The position numbers were made by a program, and so were the translations under genes. Positions 20,201-30,890 of a stretch of DNA of 64,000 nucleotides are shown one piece after another. The notes beneath the pieces are model-generated. The model was not told the origin of the DNA, did not search any database, and saw only the letters and a program-made list of their open reading frames with translations. The DNA comes from Azolla caroliniana (Eukaryota > Polypodiophyta), in NCBI GenBank assembly GCA_043228905.1, contig JBHGNT010000008.1, positions 10,478,001-10,542,000 of the forward strand, given 5' to 3'. Positions within the stretch are counted from its first letter, which is position 1, and each line of letters begins with the position of its first letter.

Positions 20201-22080
20201 CTACTTGGTGATGTCTGTTGTGACAGTGTCGACAAATCCGAATTTCCATTTTCTTCGAAGTTTCTTGAATGAGTGTAATTATCCTCGTGCTATGTTATAA
20301 AAAACCTTGAATGTTTTACCGCCACCCCCCACCCCCCTCACTTTTAACTCATGAGTTGTGATGCATCGAGAAGTCGAATTTCAAAGACATATAAACCACA
20401 TGTGACATATTAAAAGTTTGAAACTTTTTCCTCAAGGGGGGATTGGCTCCATTAAGGGTAGAATCACTAGATGTTATGACCTTGGCAATGTTATATTGCA
20501 CATTAGAACATTCAACTGTGGCCCACCTTTGTTAGACACTAGAGCATCTAGCAACCTTGGTAAGAACTTCTACCAAGCTCTAAATATGGCACTACAATAA
20601 TTAGTCGTAACTTATGTCAAGGATGGGATTTTGGCTATATCATACATGAGGCACTAAATATGTGATGAGGATCCAATTCTCTCTCATGTGGGGTGTAAGG
20701 TCGAAGCATGAGAAATGCAAATTGTTTGTTCGATCATATGCTTCAAAAGCTTCCCTTGAAAACTTGCAACTTGTGTGTATTTGATATAACCAAACCCTTG
20801 AGCACAAGGCCATTGTGAGGCAATCTTCTGTTGTAAGAGTAATCTTGGGGTGGGTTCCATTAATTTTTAGAGAATTTGTTTAATGATTTGATAATCTAAG
20901 AGACCTACTAAACATAAAAAGGCACATCCCATCTATCCTAAGCGAGTTCAATGAGAGCATAAGGAAGCACATAAACATCCAAGTGGGGTTACATAAATAT
21001 ATTGCCACATCCTCATGAGTTTATGTGACGCTTGGTGTTTGCTCGATATGGTACAAAATAAACTAGCATGTCGGCCCAAAGACATGGGTGGTTGTTCATG
21101 ACTTAGATGTCAAATCATGAGGTCTAATTGCTTGAGAACAGTGACTGGTAGAAAGGTGATGTGTGTGAGGTTACTCATTTGGTTAAATAGGACAAAGTCT
21201 AAATCGGTGGACTCAAGGCATGATGTGTAATAGAGTAATTTTGTGTTGAGGGAGTAACTTAATTGTGAGAGGGTCATTGAAAAGGCGATTCCACCAACTG
21301 GGAATGATAGGTCAATGTGTCAACTATAAGTCTCCTCAAAGAATGTTCTAATGTTTGTTTTGTTGCTTTTTGTATGCTTTTGTGGTGAACCATGGGCACA
21401 AATATTAGAAGCTCGTCGAAAAGATATTTGCCAAAATCATGTTTTTCAAGCGAACAATGAGCATAGGCCAGATGATTAAACACATCTAGAATATTTAATG
21501 GAGTGACCCCCTTATACGAGACCCTTTGACATATAAAGGATGTAAAAATATTAAAAAAACATGAATAATATGCTTAGGAAAAAGCTAGAAGTCTACAAAG
21601 TGTCCAAAATGAATGTAGGGTTATTAAGCACGTGGATAATTCTGACAATTGCTCCTTAAGTGTGATTGAGATTAATCAAATCACATTAATACTACTGTAG
21701 CACCACAATGCTCTCAATATTTCATGTGCTAATGAGTGTTACCAAGTTGAATATCTTGAATGTGCTCAATCTTGTTAAGCTGCTTTTCATGACGAAGCTC
21801 AAACACTTACCAAGAAATATTATTATATACTAGGTAGAATGTTGGAAATAAACAACAAAGTTATATACCTAATACATCCGATAAATTGAACTCAAAGCTA
21901 TAGACTATGCATTCCTTCAACCTAATGACCTCACACGACAAAGTTATTACATTACATATTTTTAATGTTTTGATGGCTCCTATGGGGCGTTTGGTTTAAC
22001 CTACAATGATGCCATATCCAATGAATTGAGCTCCTTTGGTGATAGAATTACATACAATTGGTGTACCGAATACCGGAACA
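17281..22080. other. Mostly single-copy non-coding DNA, no gene supported
   Basis: No convincing coding region. A (GA)n run at about 19758-19780, an (AC)n run at 19793-19812, (ATC)n near 19967-19982 and AATAAT repeats near 19690 stand out. The short open frame at 20418-20600 contains PLLDTRASSNLGKNF, which weakly recalls a gypsy protease, but nothing around it supports an element. Other frames here (18960-19325, 19932-20300, 21274-21483) show no recognisable domain. Confidence 0.5.
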
Positions 22081-22103
22081 AACTCACGTTACAAAGTGGC
22101 ATA

Positions 22104-22105
22104 AG

Positions 22106-22160
<55 letters not shown>

Positions 22161-22344
22161 ATATATACATACGTATATGTGTGTAATTAACGGCAGTGAG
22201 GTTGAGGTGAGACAAGGCGAAATATAAAACAACAAAAGAGCGAGGGATTTAGGGAGAAGAAAAATGATGGGAAGCTAAATTATCTTATTCGTCCTTTTTT
22301 CTTCTTTTCTTTCTTTTTTGTGTAGATAAATAAATAAATAAATA

Positions 22345-22381
<37 letters not shown>

Positions 22382-22489
22382 GCCTCTCCATTTTAACTAT
22401 ACATATGTACTAAACCAGGAAAATAAAAGCGCAGCAGCAAGCAAGCACGCAAGCTCTCTTCTTCTTCTTCTTCTTCTTCTTCTTCTTCT

Positions 22490-22540
<51 letters not shown>
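22104..22540. repeat. Microsatellite cluster upstream of the CLE gene
   Basis: In order: (AC)n about 22110-22158, (AAAT)n 22325-22347, (TA)n and (GA)n 22347-22381, (TTC)n 22455-22491, (TC)n 22494-22541. The pyrimidine-rich runs end about 80 bp before the CLE ATG and would lie in its 5' leader or core promoter. TC-rich tracts are common in plant 5' leaders. They are length-variable by nature. Confidence 0.85.
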
Positions 22541-22545
<5 letters not shown>

Positions 22546-22620
22546 GTGTGTGTATGTGTTTCCAGATCAGTTCTGAGGAGGATAATCCAAATCAGCTACT
22601 GTAAATAAATTATAAAAGAA

Positions 22621-23626
22621 ATGCAGATCTGTTGCAACAGGAGTGCTGCTGCTAATTCCATTCATCTCATCATCAACATCGCCCATAATCCATGCAGCAG
22701 CAGGAGGCTTCTTCTATTCTTCAATCTTCTTCTTCTTCTTCTTCTTCTGCCCCTCTTCTTCCACTGTCACAATATCTCTCCAATAGTGTCTGCAGACGTT
22801 GCAGCCGATCAGCAGCCATCTACGATTCCTCCTACCTTCAATCACAATCTTAACAATAATGCAGGTATAGTAGTGTAATTCGCTTATAATTTTAAATATT
22901 AATATAGTTAATCGGCATAATATCCCTTCCATGGCATTACCAGTGGCCCAATAAGAATGCTGGCCTGGCCCATAAAACAAAAACCAAAACAACACCCCAC
23001 TAATTCATGCGCACTAATCTCTTTCTAAATTAATGTTTCATCTGAACATATACGCAGCAGTGATTATGAAGCTGCCGAATTATGTGAGTGCTCACAGTCA
23101 CAATCATGGTCGTCATTTTGGACGCACATTGCTTGGAGCCATGGACGACGATGTGCAATATCACGACGCAGATGATGATGATGATGATGATGATGAGAAG
23201 AAGAAGAAGGTGAGAAAAATAAACAAATCATTGAATCATATATATATTAACAAGTTTAATGAAAAATTGAACACAATTTTGTGATGATTTGATTTCAAGA
23301 AGTATTTAATGAGGAGGATGATAATGCATGCGTTACAGGGAATCAAGGGTAAAAAGAAGGATAATCATATGGTTCACTACAATTATTATGATTATGGCTA
23401 TAATAAAGTATTAGATAAAGATGGGTACAGTACTACTAGTACTAGAACGCGAAGTGGGATGGATTCCCGATTCCTGCATGCGGTGCCCAAGGGACCCAAC
23501 CCCATCAGCAATTCCTTACACCCTTTCCGTCGTCGCCGCCTCATCTTTGCTTCTATCAATCCACCTCCACCTCCACCTCCCCCTCCACCTCCACCCCCAT
23601 CATCATCATCAATTATTATGTTATAA
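22621..23626 (+). CDS. CLE peptide precursor of the TDIF type, three exons (227 aa predicted)
   Basis: Exons 22621-22864, 23058-23209 and 23339-23626 join in frame across two introns: 193 bp (GTATAGTAGT..TATACGCAG) and 129 bp (GTGAGAAAAA..GCGTTACAG). Residues about 30-49 form a leucine-rich hydrophobic core after two arginines, a signal peptide for secretion. Exon 2 has an Asp run from a GAT microsatellite, followed by lysines. Exon 3 carries the dodecapeptide HAVPKGPNPISN (residues 179-190), which matches 10 of 12 positions of TDIF (HEVPSGPNPISN), with both prolines that are hydroxylated in CLE peptides. TDIF-type peptides are sensed by PXY-type receptor kinases and hold vascular stem cells undifferentiated. 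Odd points: Lys at position 5, a 37-aa Arg- then Pro-rich tail, and a CLV3-like split gene although I recall known TDIF genes as intronless. Alternative in-frame acceptors at 23060 and 23299 exist. The exon model is inferred without transcripts. Confidence 0.75.
23477..23512 (+). other. CLE dodecapeptide coding segment
   Basis: It encodes HAVPKGPNPISN. Relative to TDIF, Glu2 is Ala and Ser5 is Lys; Pro4, Gly6, Pro7, Asn8, Pro9 and the C-terminal Ile-Ser-Asn are kept. The preceding SRFL offers a basic residue as in other CLE precursors, and the following SLHPFRRRR must be trimmed to release the peptide. Confidence 0.8.
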
Positions 23627-25315
23627 TGCACCACCTCATTATTAATTAATACTCCTCCACATTTCATACATACATAGATCTGCTATACTTCTGTAATTAC
23701 CAATTTTGCTATTGATTCATCATTCTCTGATTCAATGTAAATTGTTTCTTTTCTTTTCTATCTTTTTTTGATCATTTTTTTTGTATGGTACGACGACCTC
23801 ATTACTTCAGCAAAGTCATTCAGGGATATTTTTTTGAGGAAAATCAATCTGTCCGAAAACAAACTTTCAAATTATGAATGTTGTTGTTAGAAAATAGCCA
23901 TGAGCCTTTTTTTTAAGTAAATGCACACCCACGGGTTTTATATGATCTTGATTAAGTTTCTGTTCTTGAGATTTAAATTTTAACTTATAGAAAAACTGTT
24001 TTGCAGCATTGTTCCTTAGGTGTCATTAATTATGCCCTCCTAAATTCGGCGGACCACTTTTAGATGATTAGAATAAATTAGTTAGTACAGCTTCCCCCAA
24101 AAAATAAAAATAAAAAGTGATTGTGTGTAAAGATCATGTTAGCATTGATTCAACCTTACCCTTGTCTCCTTCTTGCTAGTCCAGAGCTTAATTTAGAGCG
24201 AGCAGAAGGAGAAGCTTCGATAATAATCTGTAATCAGACCCTTCCAGAAAACAAATGTTTGCTATTAACCTCGATCGACTGATTGTTTATGAAATCTATT
24301 GATTCATCTAATGGAAAGGCCCATAAGTTACAGCCATTAATCTCTACAATATTATAATTCAGTTTGTCCTGACATAAAATCAAATGGTTGGGCATCATGA
24401 CCCATTTCCAGATCCTGGAGACCATCAAAGGATTGTGTCAGACATGTCTGTAAAGGGGTGGATCGATTTATTGCACGGCATGTTGTTTAGAATCATAAGC
24501 GTGTGTCGACATGTATATTGCACAGTAGGTTGTTTAGAATCAAAATCATGTCATTCATTTCCAAGGGAAAAAATGTACGGGTATCACTTTCCTCTAAGAA
24601 AATAAGTAATCCATCGCTTCCTTTGCATTGATTTGAAGAAACAATACAATGTGTCCTTATAACAGAGATCATTGAAAGGAACCAAAGATTATTAGTTTCC
24701 TTAAATGATGGTGTTCATTCCGAATTACGTCTCTGTATAGACGCTAGACTGTGTTTAGTGTCTGAAAGGCAAAATTACTAGAAATTCATGCATGGAGTCC
24801 AAATGTAGCTCGAAAACGGATCCCTTGTAACTATACTTCGTAGATCCATCCTGCTACCTCATATTTCCCCTCCTTCTACTCATCAAGAATATCCTCAATC
24901 CTTGGTATCAGTAATCTTATATATTTTCTGATTGCAGTCGTGTTAATCAAATGTGTACTCATACATACATACATACATGCATGCATGCTTGGAACCGATC
25001 AAGAATAGCATCAAATAAATATATTCCTTGGCCTCACAAAAATGGAATGATAAGTACCGTCTACTTTCTACTTGTGCCCTAAATTAAGGACTGTATCAAT
25101 TGAAAAAGGAGGAGACATGGATTGGGTTGAACATCAATGTTACCTTAGATTAGACTCTATTTATTCTATGCTCAATTATGCTCCTACTCCTAATCTCGTT
25201 TTGTGGGGGCTCTACTAACCTTCTCATCACCACCCACCCACCCACCCACCGCACATACATATACATAGATACATATATATATTTGCATAGTGCTGCTGTG
25301 ACCGACTCTTCCCTT
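23627..25315. other. 3' flank of the CLE gene, non-coding
   Basis: AT-rich with TTTTC tracts near 23740-23780 (possible 3' UTR), a CATA/CATG repeat at about 24960-24988 and a CCCA repeat at 25228-25250. No gene was recognised. Confidence 0.5.
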
Positions 25316-25320
25316 CTATT

Positions 25321-25696
25321 TCTTAGAAGTTATAATTAACTAATTAGATGTCACTAAGCAACTACTTAGTCAATTACTAAATATAACCTCACACCCCAAG
25401 TTATTATTAGTAAAAGGAAAGAGTTTCACATTAGTTGTATTTCAGTTTTCTTATTAGGTTTATTTCAGTTTTTGTATTTCAAAAGCTTACCTCATTTTTT
25501 TCCCTCCACTTCCTCTGCTATATAAAGAGGAAGCTAGGGAACCTCTTTGGTGTGCTCTGCATCCTTGCATCCTTTAGCCATCTCTCTCAGTTGTATTACC
25601 AGCTTGTTTTTATTAATCGAATTTCTGATTTGCATTCCAAGTTGTTCCATCATTCCTGTTTGCCATAACCTTGTACCCCGTGTCAAAATCCTAACA
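25321..25696 (+). repeat. 5' LTR of the 25.3-kb copia (376 bp)
   Basis: It starts TCTTAGAAG (partner starts TGTTAGAAG) and ends CCTAACA. A TATA box (GCTATATAAAGAGG) lies at about 25518-25531, consistent with transcription to the right. It is followed directly by the primer-binding site. Confidence 0.93.
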
Positions 25697-25708
25697 TGGT
25701 ATCAAAGC
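25697..25708 (+). other. Primer-binding site (initiator tRNA-Met type)
   Basis: TGGTATCAAAGC directly abuts the LTR end; it differs at one position from the standard TGGTATCAGAGC. Confidence 0.88.
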
Positions 25709-25807
25709 ATAAGTAGTATGATACCTAGAAATATATCACCCGCTCCATACTCTATTTTTGTTGTTCAAATATATATATACATAGCAAAAGACAACCACCT
25801 CAGCATT

Positions 25808-26620
25808 ATGGCAAGCTCCACTCAAACAAGGAAATACTCGGTAGATAAACTTACCACAAAGAACTACAGAATTTGGAAACCAAGGATGGAGCTACTACTT
25901 GATCTAGAGGAGCTACTTGAAGTCACTATCGGAACCTGTCAAGCACTAAAAAATACACAATCAGAAGCATGGAAAGATTGGAAAAACAAAGACAAAAGGG
26001 CAAAGCTTGAAATATTGCTACATGTAGAAGACAAGCAAGCTGATGCCATTTGAAAACTCGCAATTGCAGCAAAAATGTGGTCCAAACTAAAGCAAATGTT
26101 TGAACCACAAGATGGTACTACTAGATTCCATACTCTTGCTACCCTGTTTCACATGTGTGTTTTGCAGGAAGAAGAAGATGTTCTTACCTTCTTGGATACC
26201 TGGGAGACATATCTCGAAGAAGCCATCATTGTTGGAACTGAAATCTCAAAAGAAATGAAGATTGGGTTGCTATTGAGTAAACTTCAAGAATCTTGGAGTA
26301 TGTTTGTCACCATGAATAGCCAAGGACCAAGATCCGTAATGAAAAACTTCGGTGGCAATTAAAAGAATCCACTCCGTCTCTGGCAATGACTGCGTCATTT
26401 AGCAAAACAAAAAAATCATCGTATAATAATAGATATAGAGCTAAATCAGATGCTTACAGAAGTGCAAAAATATCGAGTACCAGCAAGGTAAATGATGCTT
26501 GGAAAGCTTCAACAAAACAGTCCAATGGTGGTTTCAAATTGATTTGCAGATACTGTAAGAAAGAAGGGCAGAAAAGGTGTGGAAAACAAAAGACAATCAC
26601 AAGCAAATAATGCAACATTA
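25808..26620 (+). pseudogene. Copia gag remnant
   Basis: ATG at 25808 opens MASSTQTRKYSVDKLTTKNY, then RIWKPRMELLLDLEELLE. A TGA follows ADAI near 26052 and the domain resumes in another frame at 26075 (MWSKLKQMFEPQDGTTRFHT, EISKEMKIGLLLSKL). The zinc knuckle region near 26540-26590 is damaged: RYCKKEGQKRCGKQK lacks the CCHC spacing. Confidence 0.8.
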
Positions 26621-27330
26621 GAAGAAAATTCAAACTCGAAGTCAGAAGAATACACAGAATTTGGAGGAGATTCGGATGAAATACCAAAAGATGACAATAT
26701 TTTGCAAGCATATCATGTCACTGCAAAAGAGACAAAAACTAAACATGATACATGGTACCTAGACACTGGAGCTACACATCACCTCACATATCGGAAGGAC
26801 TGGTTAAATTTCTATCAGGTTCTGTCCAATCCACTATCAGTTACTTTTGGAGACAACGGACGGAAAACAACAATCGGCAAAGGAAGCATTCAACTCAGAT
26901 TGTCAGATAATCACGAGATTACAGTCCCAAATGTCTATTATGTACCAGGACTAGCTAAGGACCTGTTATCAAATGGACAAGCAACTATAGACGGACTAAT
27001 AATACAATTCTGTAAAGAGAAAGCAATTCTATTTTTCAAAAATGGAAACACAAGTACACAGTTGGTGTGTCCCAAGGAGAAGCACTTATATCCAATACGG
27101 AGTCATCCTCCAAATGCATTCTTAGCAGTCCTTCAAAATCACAAGAAAAGATCTTCACTAACTCAATTATGGCATTGCCGGCTTTGGCATGTACACTATC
27201 AAACACTACAACAATGTCAACAACAAAAAAGAGTTCAAGGGTTGCCATCCAAAATCTTCAAGTCAGATTTCATGTGTGAAAGCTGTCTATTTGGAAAAAT
27301 GACACACCAACCATTTACAGACAGTTGAAC
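26579..27330 (+). pseudogene. Copia protease and pre-integrase domain
   Basis: WYLDTGATHHLTYRKDWLNF shows an intact DTGA protease site, then VPNVYYVPGLAKDLLSNGQ. The pre-integrase HHCC segment follows: LWHCRLWHVHYQTLQQ and CESCLFGKMTHQPF. A TGA after FTDS ends the frame at 27326-27328. Confidence 0.85.
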
Positions 27331-27900
27331 AATGACAAAGCGTCTACTTCAACTCGTCCATACAGATTTATGTGGACCATTCCCAATACCATCCTTATCA
27401 AGTGCAAGGTATTTCATTTCGTTCATAGATCATACTACCAAATTCATAGTTGTAAGCTTTATTAAGAAAAAAAATCAAGCATAAACATTCCGCAAGTATA
27501 AAAAATATGCAGAAAAACAAACATCAAGCACCATCAAGATACTTCGCAGCGACAATGGAGGGGAATATATCTCTCATGAATGGGAAAAGTTTTGTCAAGA
27601 AAATGGTATACTTCACCAGAAAATGGTCCCATACACACCACAATAGAATGGTGTGGCAAAAACGAAAAATAGAACCTTGCTTAATGCAACCCGCTGCATG
27701 CTGAAAACTGGCCACATGGAGTAACATTTTTGGGAGGAGGCAATCTCCATTGCTTGCTACCTGCAAAACAGATTTTCATGTAGTGCATTAGGAAATGCAA
27801 TCCCTTTTACATTATGGTATGGCTATCCACCTAATGTTTCTCATATTAAAGTATTTGGTGCAGGTGCCTATGTGTATGTCTATGAGCACCATAGATCCAA
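27330..27900 (+). pseudogene. Copia integrase core (frameshifted)
   Basis: Pieces in different frames show the DDE core: QLVHTDLCGPFPIPSL, FIDHTTKFIVVSFI, then DNGGEYISHEWEKF (second D) and GVAKTKNRTLLNATRC (the usual E replaced or lost near KTKNRT). At least two frameshifts and a stop lie in this 570-bp stretch, so integrase is dead here. Confidence 0.65.
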
Positions 27901-29722
27901 ACTAGATGATCAGTGTTTCAAAGGAAGATTCATTGGATATGGTGACTCCAATGGCATGAAAGCATACAAAATCTACAACTCACAGACTGGTAAGGTGGTA
28001 TATAGCAGATCTTTTAAATTTGATGAAGACTGGTTATTTGATGAAGGTAAATCATCATCCAGAACCTTACATATGGATGGTGGAGCATCTATACAAGAAT
28101 TACAACCTGATGTTGCTGAAGGAGATACAACAATTAAGGATGCTCAAAGAATCAAAACGAGTACAAGACCATATGGGAAGGGATTCATACTTGGGAAGCA
28201 AGCAGCACATGCTCGGGCAAACTCACCACCTTGCTCACGATCGATATCTACTACAACAGAAACATCAACACAAGATCGGACAAAGAAAGGGAAAACTCAG
28301 TCTCTACGGGAAATCTATGATGCTACAAATATGATAGAGAACTGCTTCGTATCTATTGTAGATACAGATGTTTCTGCATTACATTCATATGTTACAGATG
28401 ATACGGTTGCTTTTGTTCCTATACTTACATTGAGACAGGTTCTACAAAGCCTAGACAAAGACAAATGGTTGGAGGCCGTACAAGTTGAGGCTGATGCACT
28501 ATACAAGAATCACACAATGTGGACAGTTGTCCAAAAGCCACCTAACTCAAATGTGGTAAGTTGTAAGTGGTTGTTTACAAAGAAATATGATGCCCATGGG
28601 AATATTCTCTCTAAGGCACGACTTGTTGCAAGGGGTTTCACTCAAATTCCCGGTGTGGATTATCATGAGACTTTTTCTCCTACACTCAAACTCACCTCTC
28701 TCCGTCTTATTTTTGCAATCACTACCTACTTAAATTTGGAATTGCATCATGTTGATATTGAGACAACTTTCTTACATGGAGATTTGAAGGAAGAAATCTA
28801 CATGGAGCAACCACAACTCTTGAAGGATGAATCAAATCCCAACTATGTCTGCAAATTGCATAAACCATTATATGGTTTAAAGCAATCTCCCAGGCAATGG
28901 TATGCAAAACTTCATAGATTTCTTCTCACAAATAGTTTTGTTCAATTACAGTCCGAGCCAACTTTGTATGTTCGAAAGAAATATCACAAATTTCTTCTTT
29001 TGGGTGTCTATGTGGATGACCTTCCTATTGCTGGCACCTCTAAGGCCGACATTCTTCAATTTGTCAACGACTTACAACAAAATTTTCCCACCAAACATCT
29101 TGGTGAGCTAGAATATTTCCTTGGACTGAAGGTCAACCGAAATCGAAGTCTTGGCACTCTATCGGTATCTCAATGCAAACTAGTTGACAACATCTTGCAT
29201 AAATATGATATGATGACTTGTTCTCCAATTGCCACTCCTCTCACAGTCCCTTGTCATCTCTCCACCTCTGACTCTCCCTCTACAAATGAAGAAGAATCCT
29301 TCATGCAAAGTATACCCTACCGCCATATTCTAGGTAGTTTAAGATACTTGGTGAGCTGCACTCGGCCAGACCTATGCTATTCTACAGGATTCTTATCTAG
29401 GTTTATGGAGAACCCTGGCCCTCGTCATTGGGAAGCTTTGAAACGTGTCTTCCGCTACATGAAATATTCAAGAGATATGACACTAACCTATAAAGCCTTA
29501 TCTCCCTCCTCTAAACGAGACATGGTGGTCCTTCAAGGTTGGACAGATGCGGATTGGGGAGGTGACAGGGACACATCTCAGTCTACATCTGGTTTTGTTT
29601 TCACTTTTGCTGGTGGTGCCATTACATGGAGGACCAAGAAACAAGCTACTGTGGCACTATCCTCCACCGAAGCAGAATATATTGCGGCTACTTTGGTGGC
29701 TAAGGAGGGACTTTGGCTATAG
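27872..29722 (+). pseudogene. Copia integrase C-terminus, reverse transcriptase and RNase H (616 codons open)
   Basis: A long open frame: KLDDQCFKGRFIGYGDSNG (end of integrase), an acidic/basic hinge, then reverse transcriptase WLEAVQVEADALYKNHTMW, CKWLFTKKYDAHGNILSKAR, FSPTLKLTSLRLIFAI, ETTFLHGDLKEEIYMEQP, LYGLKQSPRQWYAKLH and the catalytic LGVYVDDLPIAG. RNase H begins LQGWTDADWGGDRDTSQST and reaches LSSTEAEYIAATLVAKEGLW before TAG at 29720. The remainder of RNase H lies in another frame (29722-29960, WADFLTKPVPSLKH), showing one more lesion. Confidence 0.9.
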
Positions 29723-30017
29723 TCAATTTTGTCGGAACTCGACATCATCTACATAACCGAATTTCGACTTTGGTGTGATAATCAATCATGCATCAAGATT
29801 TCCCGGAATCCTAAAATCACTTATCAAAATAAGCATATTCGGGTGGGCTCGATATCATTTCTTGTGTGAATTATTTGAAGATGGCGTTTTGGAGATTGGT
29901 TATACTCCCACTCTTACTATGTGGGCTGATTTTTTGACAAAACCAGTCCCTTCTCTCAAACACTGGTCATGTTCTCAAAACATTGGCCTCAAGTGTGGTG
30001 TTGGTGTTAAGGGGGAG

Positions 30018-30393
30018 TGTTAGAAGTTATAATTAACTAATTAGATGTCAGTAAGCAACTACTTAGTTAATTACTAAATATAACCCCACACCCCAAGTTA
30101 TTATTAGTAAAAGGAAACATTTTCACATTAGTTGTATTTCAATTTTCTTATTAGTTTTATTTCAGTTTTTGTATTTCAAAAGCTTACCTCATTTTTTTAC
30201 CTCGACTTCCTCTGCTATATAAAGAGGAAGCTGGGGAACCTGTTTGGTGTGCTTTGCATCCTTGCATTCTTTAACCATCTCTCTTAGTTGTATTACCAGT
30301 TTGTTTTTGTTAATCGAATTTCTGATTTGCATTCCAAGTTGTTCCATCATTCCTGTTTGTCATAACCTTGTACCCCGTGTCAAAATCCTAATA
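30018..30393 (+). repeat. 3' LTR of the 25.3-kb copia (376 bp)
   Basis: TGTTAGAAGTTATAATTAAC to TCCTAATA, preceded by the polypurine tract and followed by the target duplication CTATT (30394-30398). The final CA has become TA. Confidence 0.93.
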
Positions 30394-30398
30394 CTATT

Positions 30399-30890
30399 AC
30401 TCATGCATATATGCGACTCGTTTTGCATAAATCTGAATCCCATAGACTAGGATACCTGGTTACTATGAGGATTTATTCTATAGTCAAGACGAGACCACCA
30501 TGTGGCATAATAATTAAATCCTCAAAGCCAAACATCCATATCCAACAAACACTACACTTCCATCTTCCAACGACATCTAACATATATAACATTGGATATG
30601 GATCATTATAGAGAAGCATTCGAAGAAGCATGTATGGGTGTAATGGACCCTACCAAACCCACACATGCCACATTTGCATTCATTAATATTAGTTGTCGTA
30701 CCCAACTTATTATTATATATAGTATTTGCCAATTCCAGAACTTATTATTGTAGGCCTTGTAAGTTCCCAAGAAATAAACTTAAGAGGTAATAAAGAAGAA
30801 GAGTGAGTAAGCTTTCACAAGCCGACACCTTATCAACTACGCCTCAAATTCTAACTACGACCATCGTGGTAGAATGTTGGTGATGCGCCA
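30399..30890. other. Non-coding interval between two copia elements
   Basis: No gene seen. It is ordinary AT-rich DNA. Copia-like protein sequence of the next, degenerate element becomes recognisable near 30890. Confidence 0.5.

Larger units (their letters stand above)
25321..30393 (+). mobile_element. Complete Ty1/copia retrotransposon (+), TSD CTATT
   Basis: Two 376-bp LTRs (25321-25696 and 30018-30393) flank primer-binding site, gag, protease, integrase, reverse transcriptase and RNase H, then a polypurine tract (AAGGGGGAG, 30009-30017). Target duplication CTATT is at 25316-25320 and 30394-30398. By eye I count about 20 substitutions and no indels between the LTRs (near 5%), so it is an old insertion. 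The 5' LTR begins TC instead of TG. Coding frames hold several stops and frameshifts, so it is not autonomous. It sits 1.7 kb downstream of the CLE gene. Confidence 0.93.

Noticed and set aside
20418-20600. PLLDTRASSNLGKNF as a possible gypsy protease
   Set aside because: A single weak motif without neighbouring gag or reverse transcriptase; kept only as a remark in the non-coding entry.
23398-23667. Minus-strand Gly-rich frame over the CLE exon 3
   Set aside because: Produced by the CCACCT repeat that encodes the polyproline tail on the + strand.
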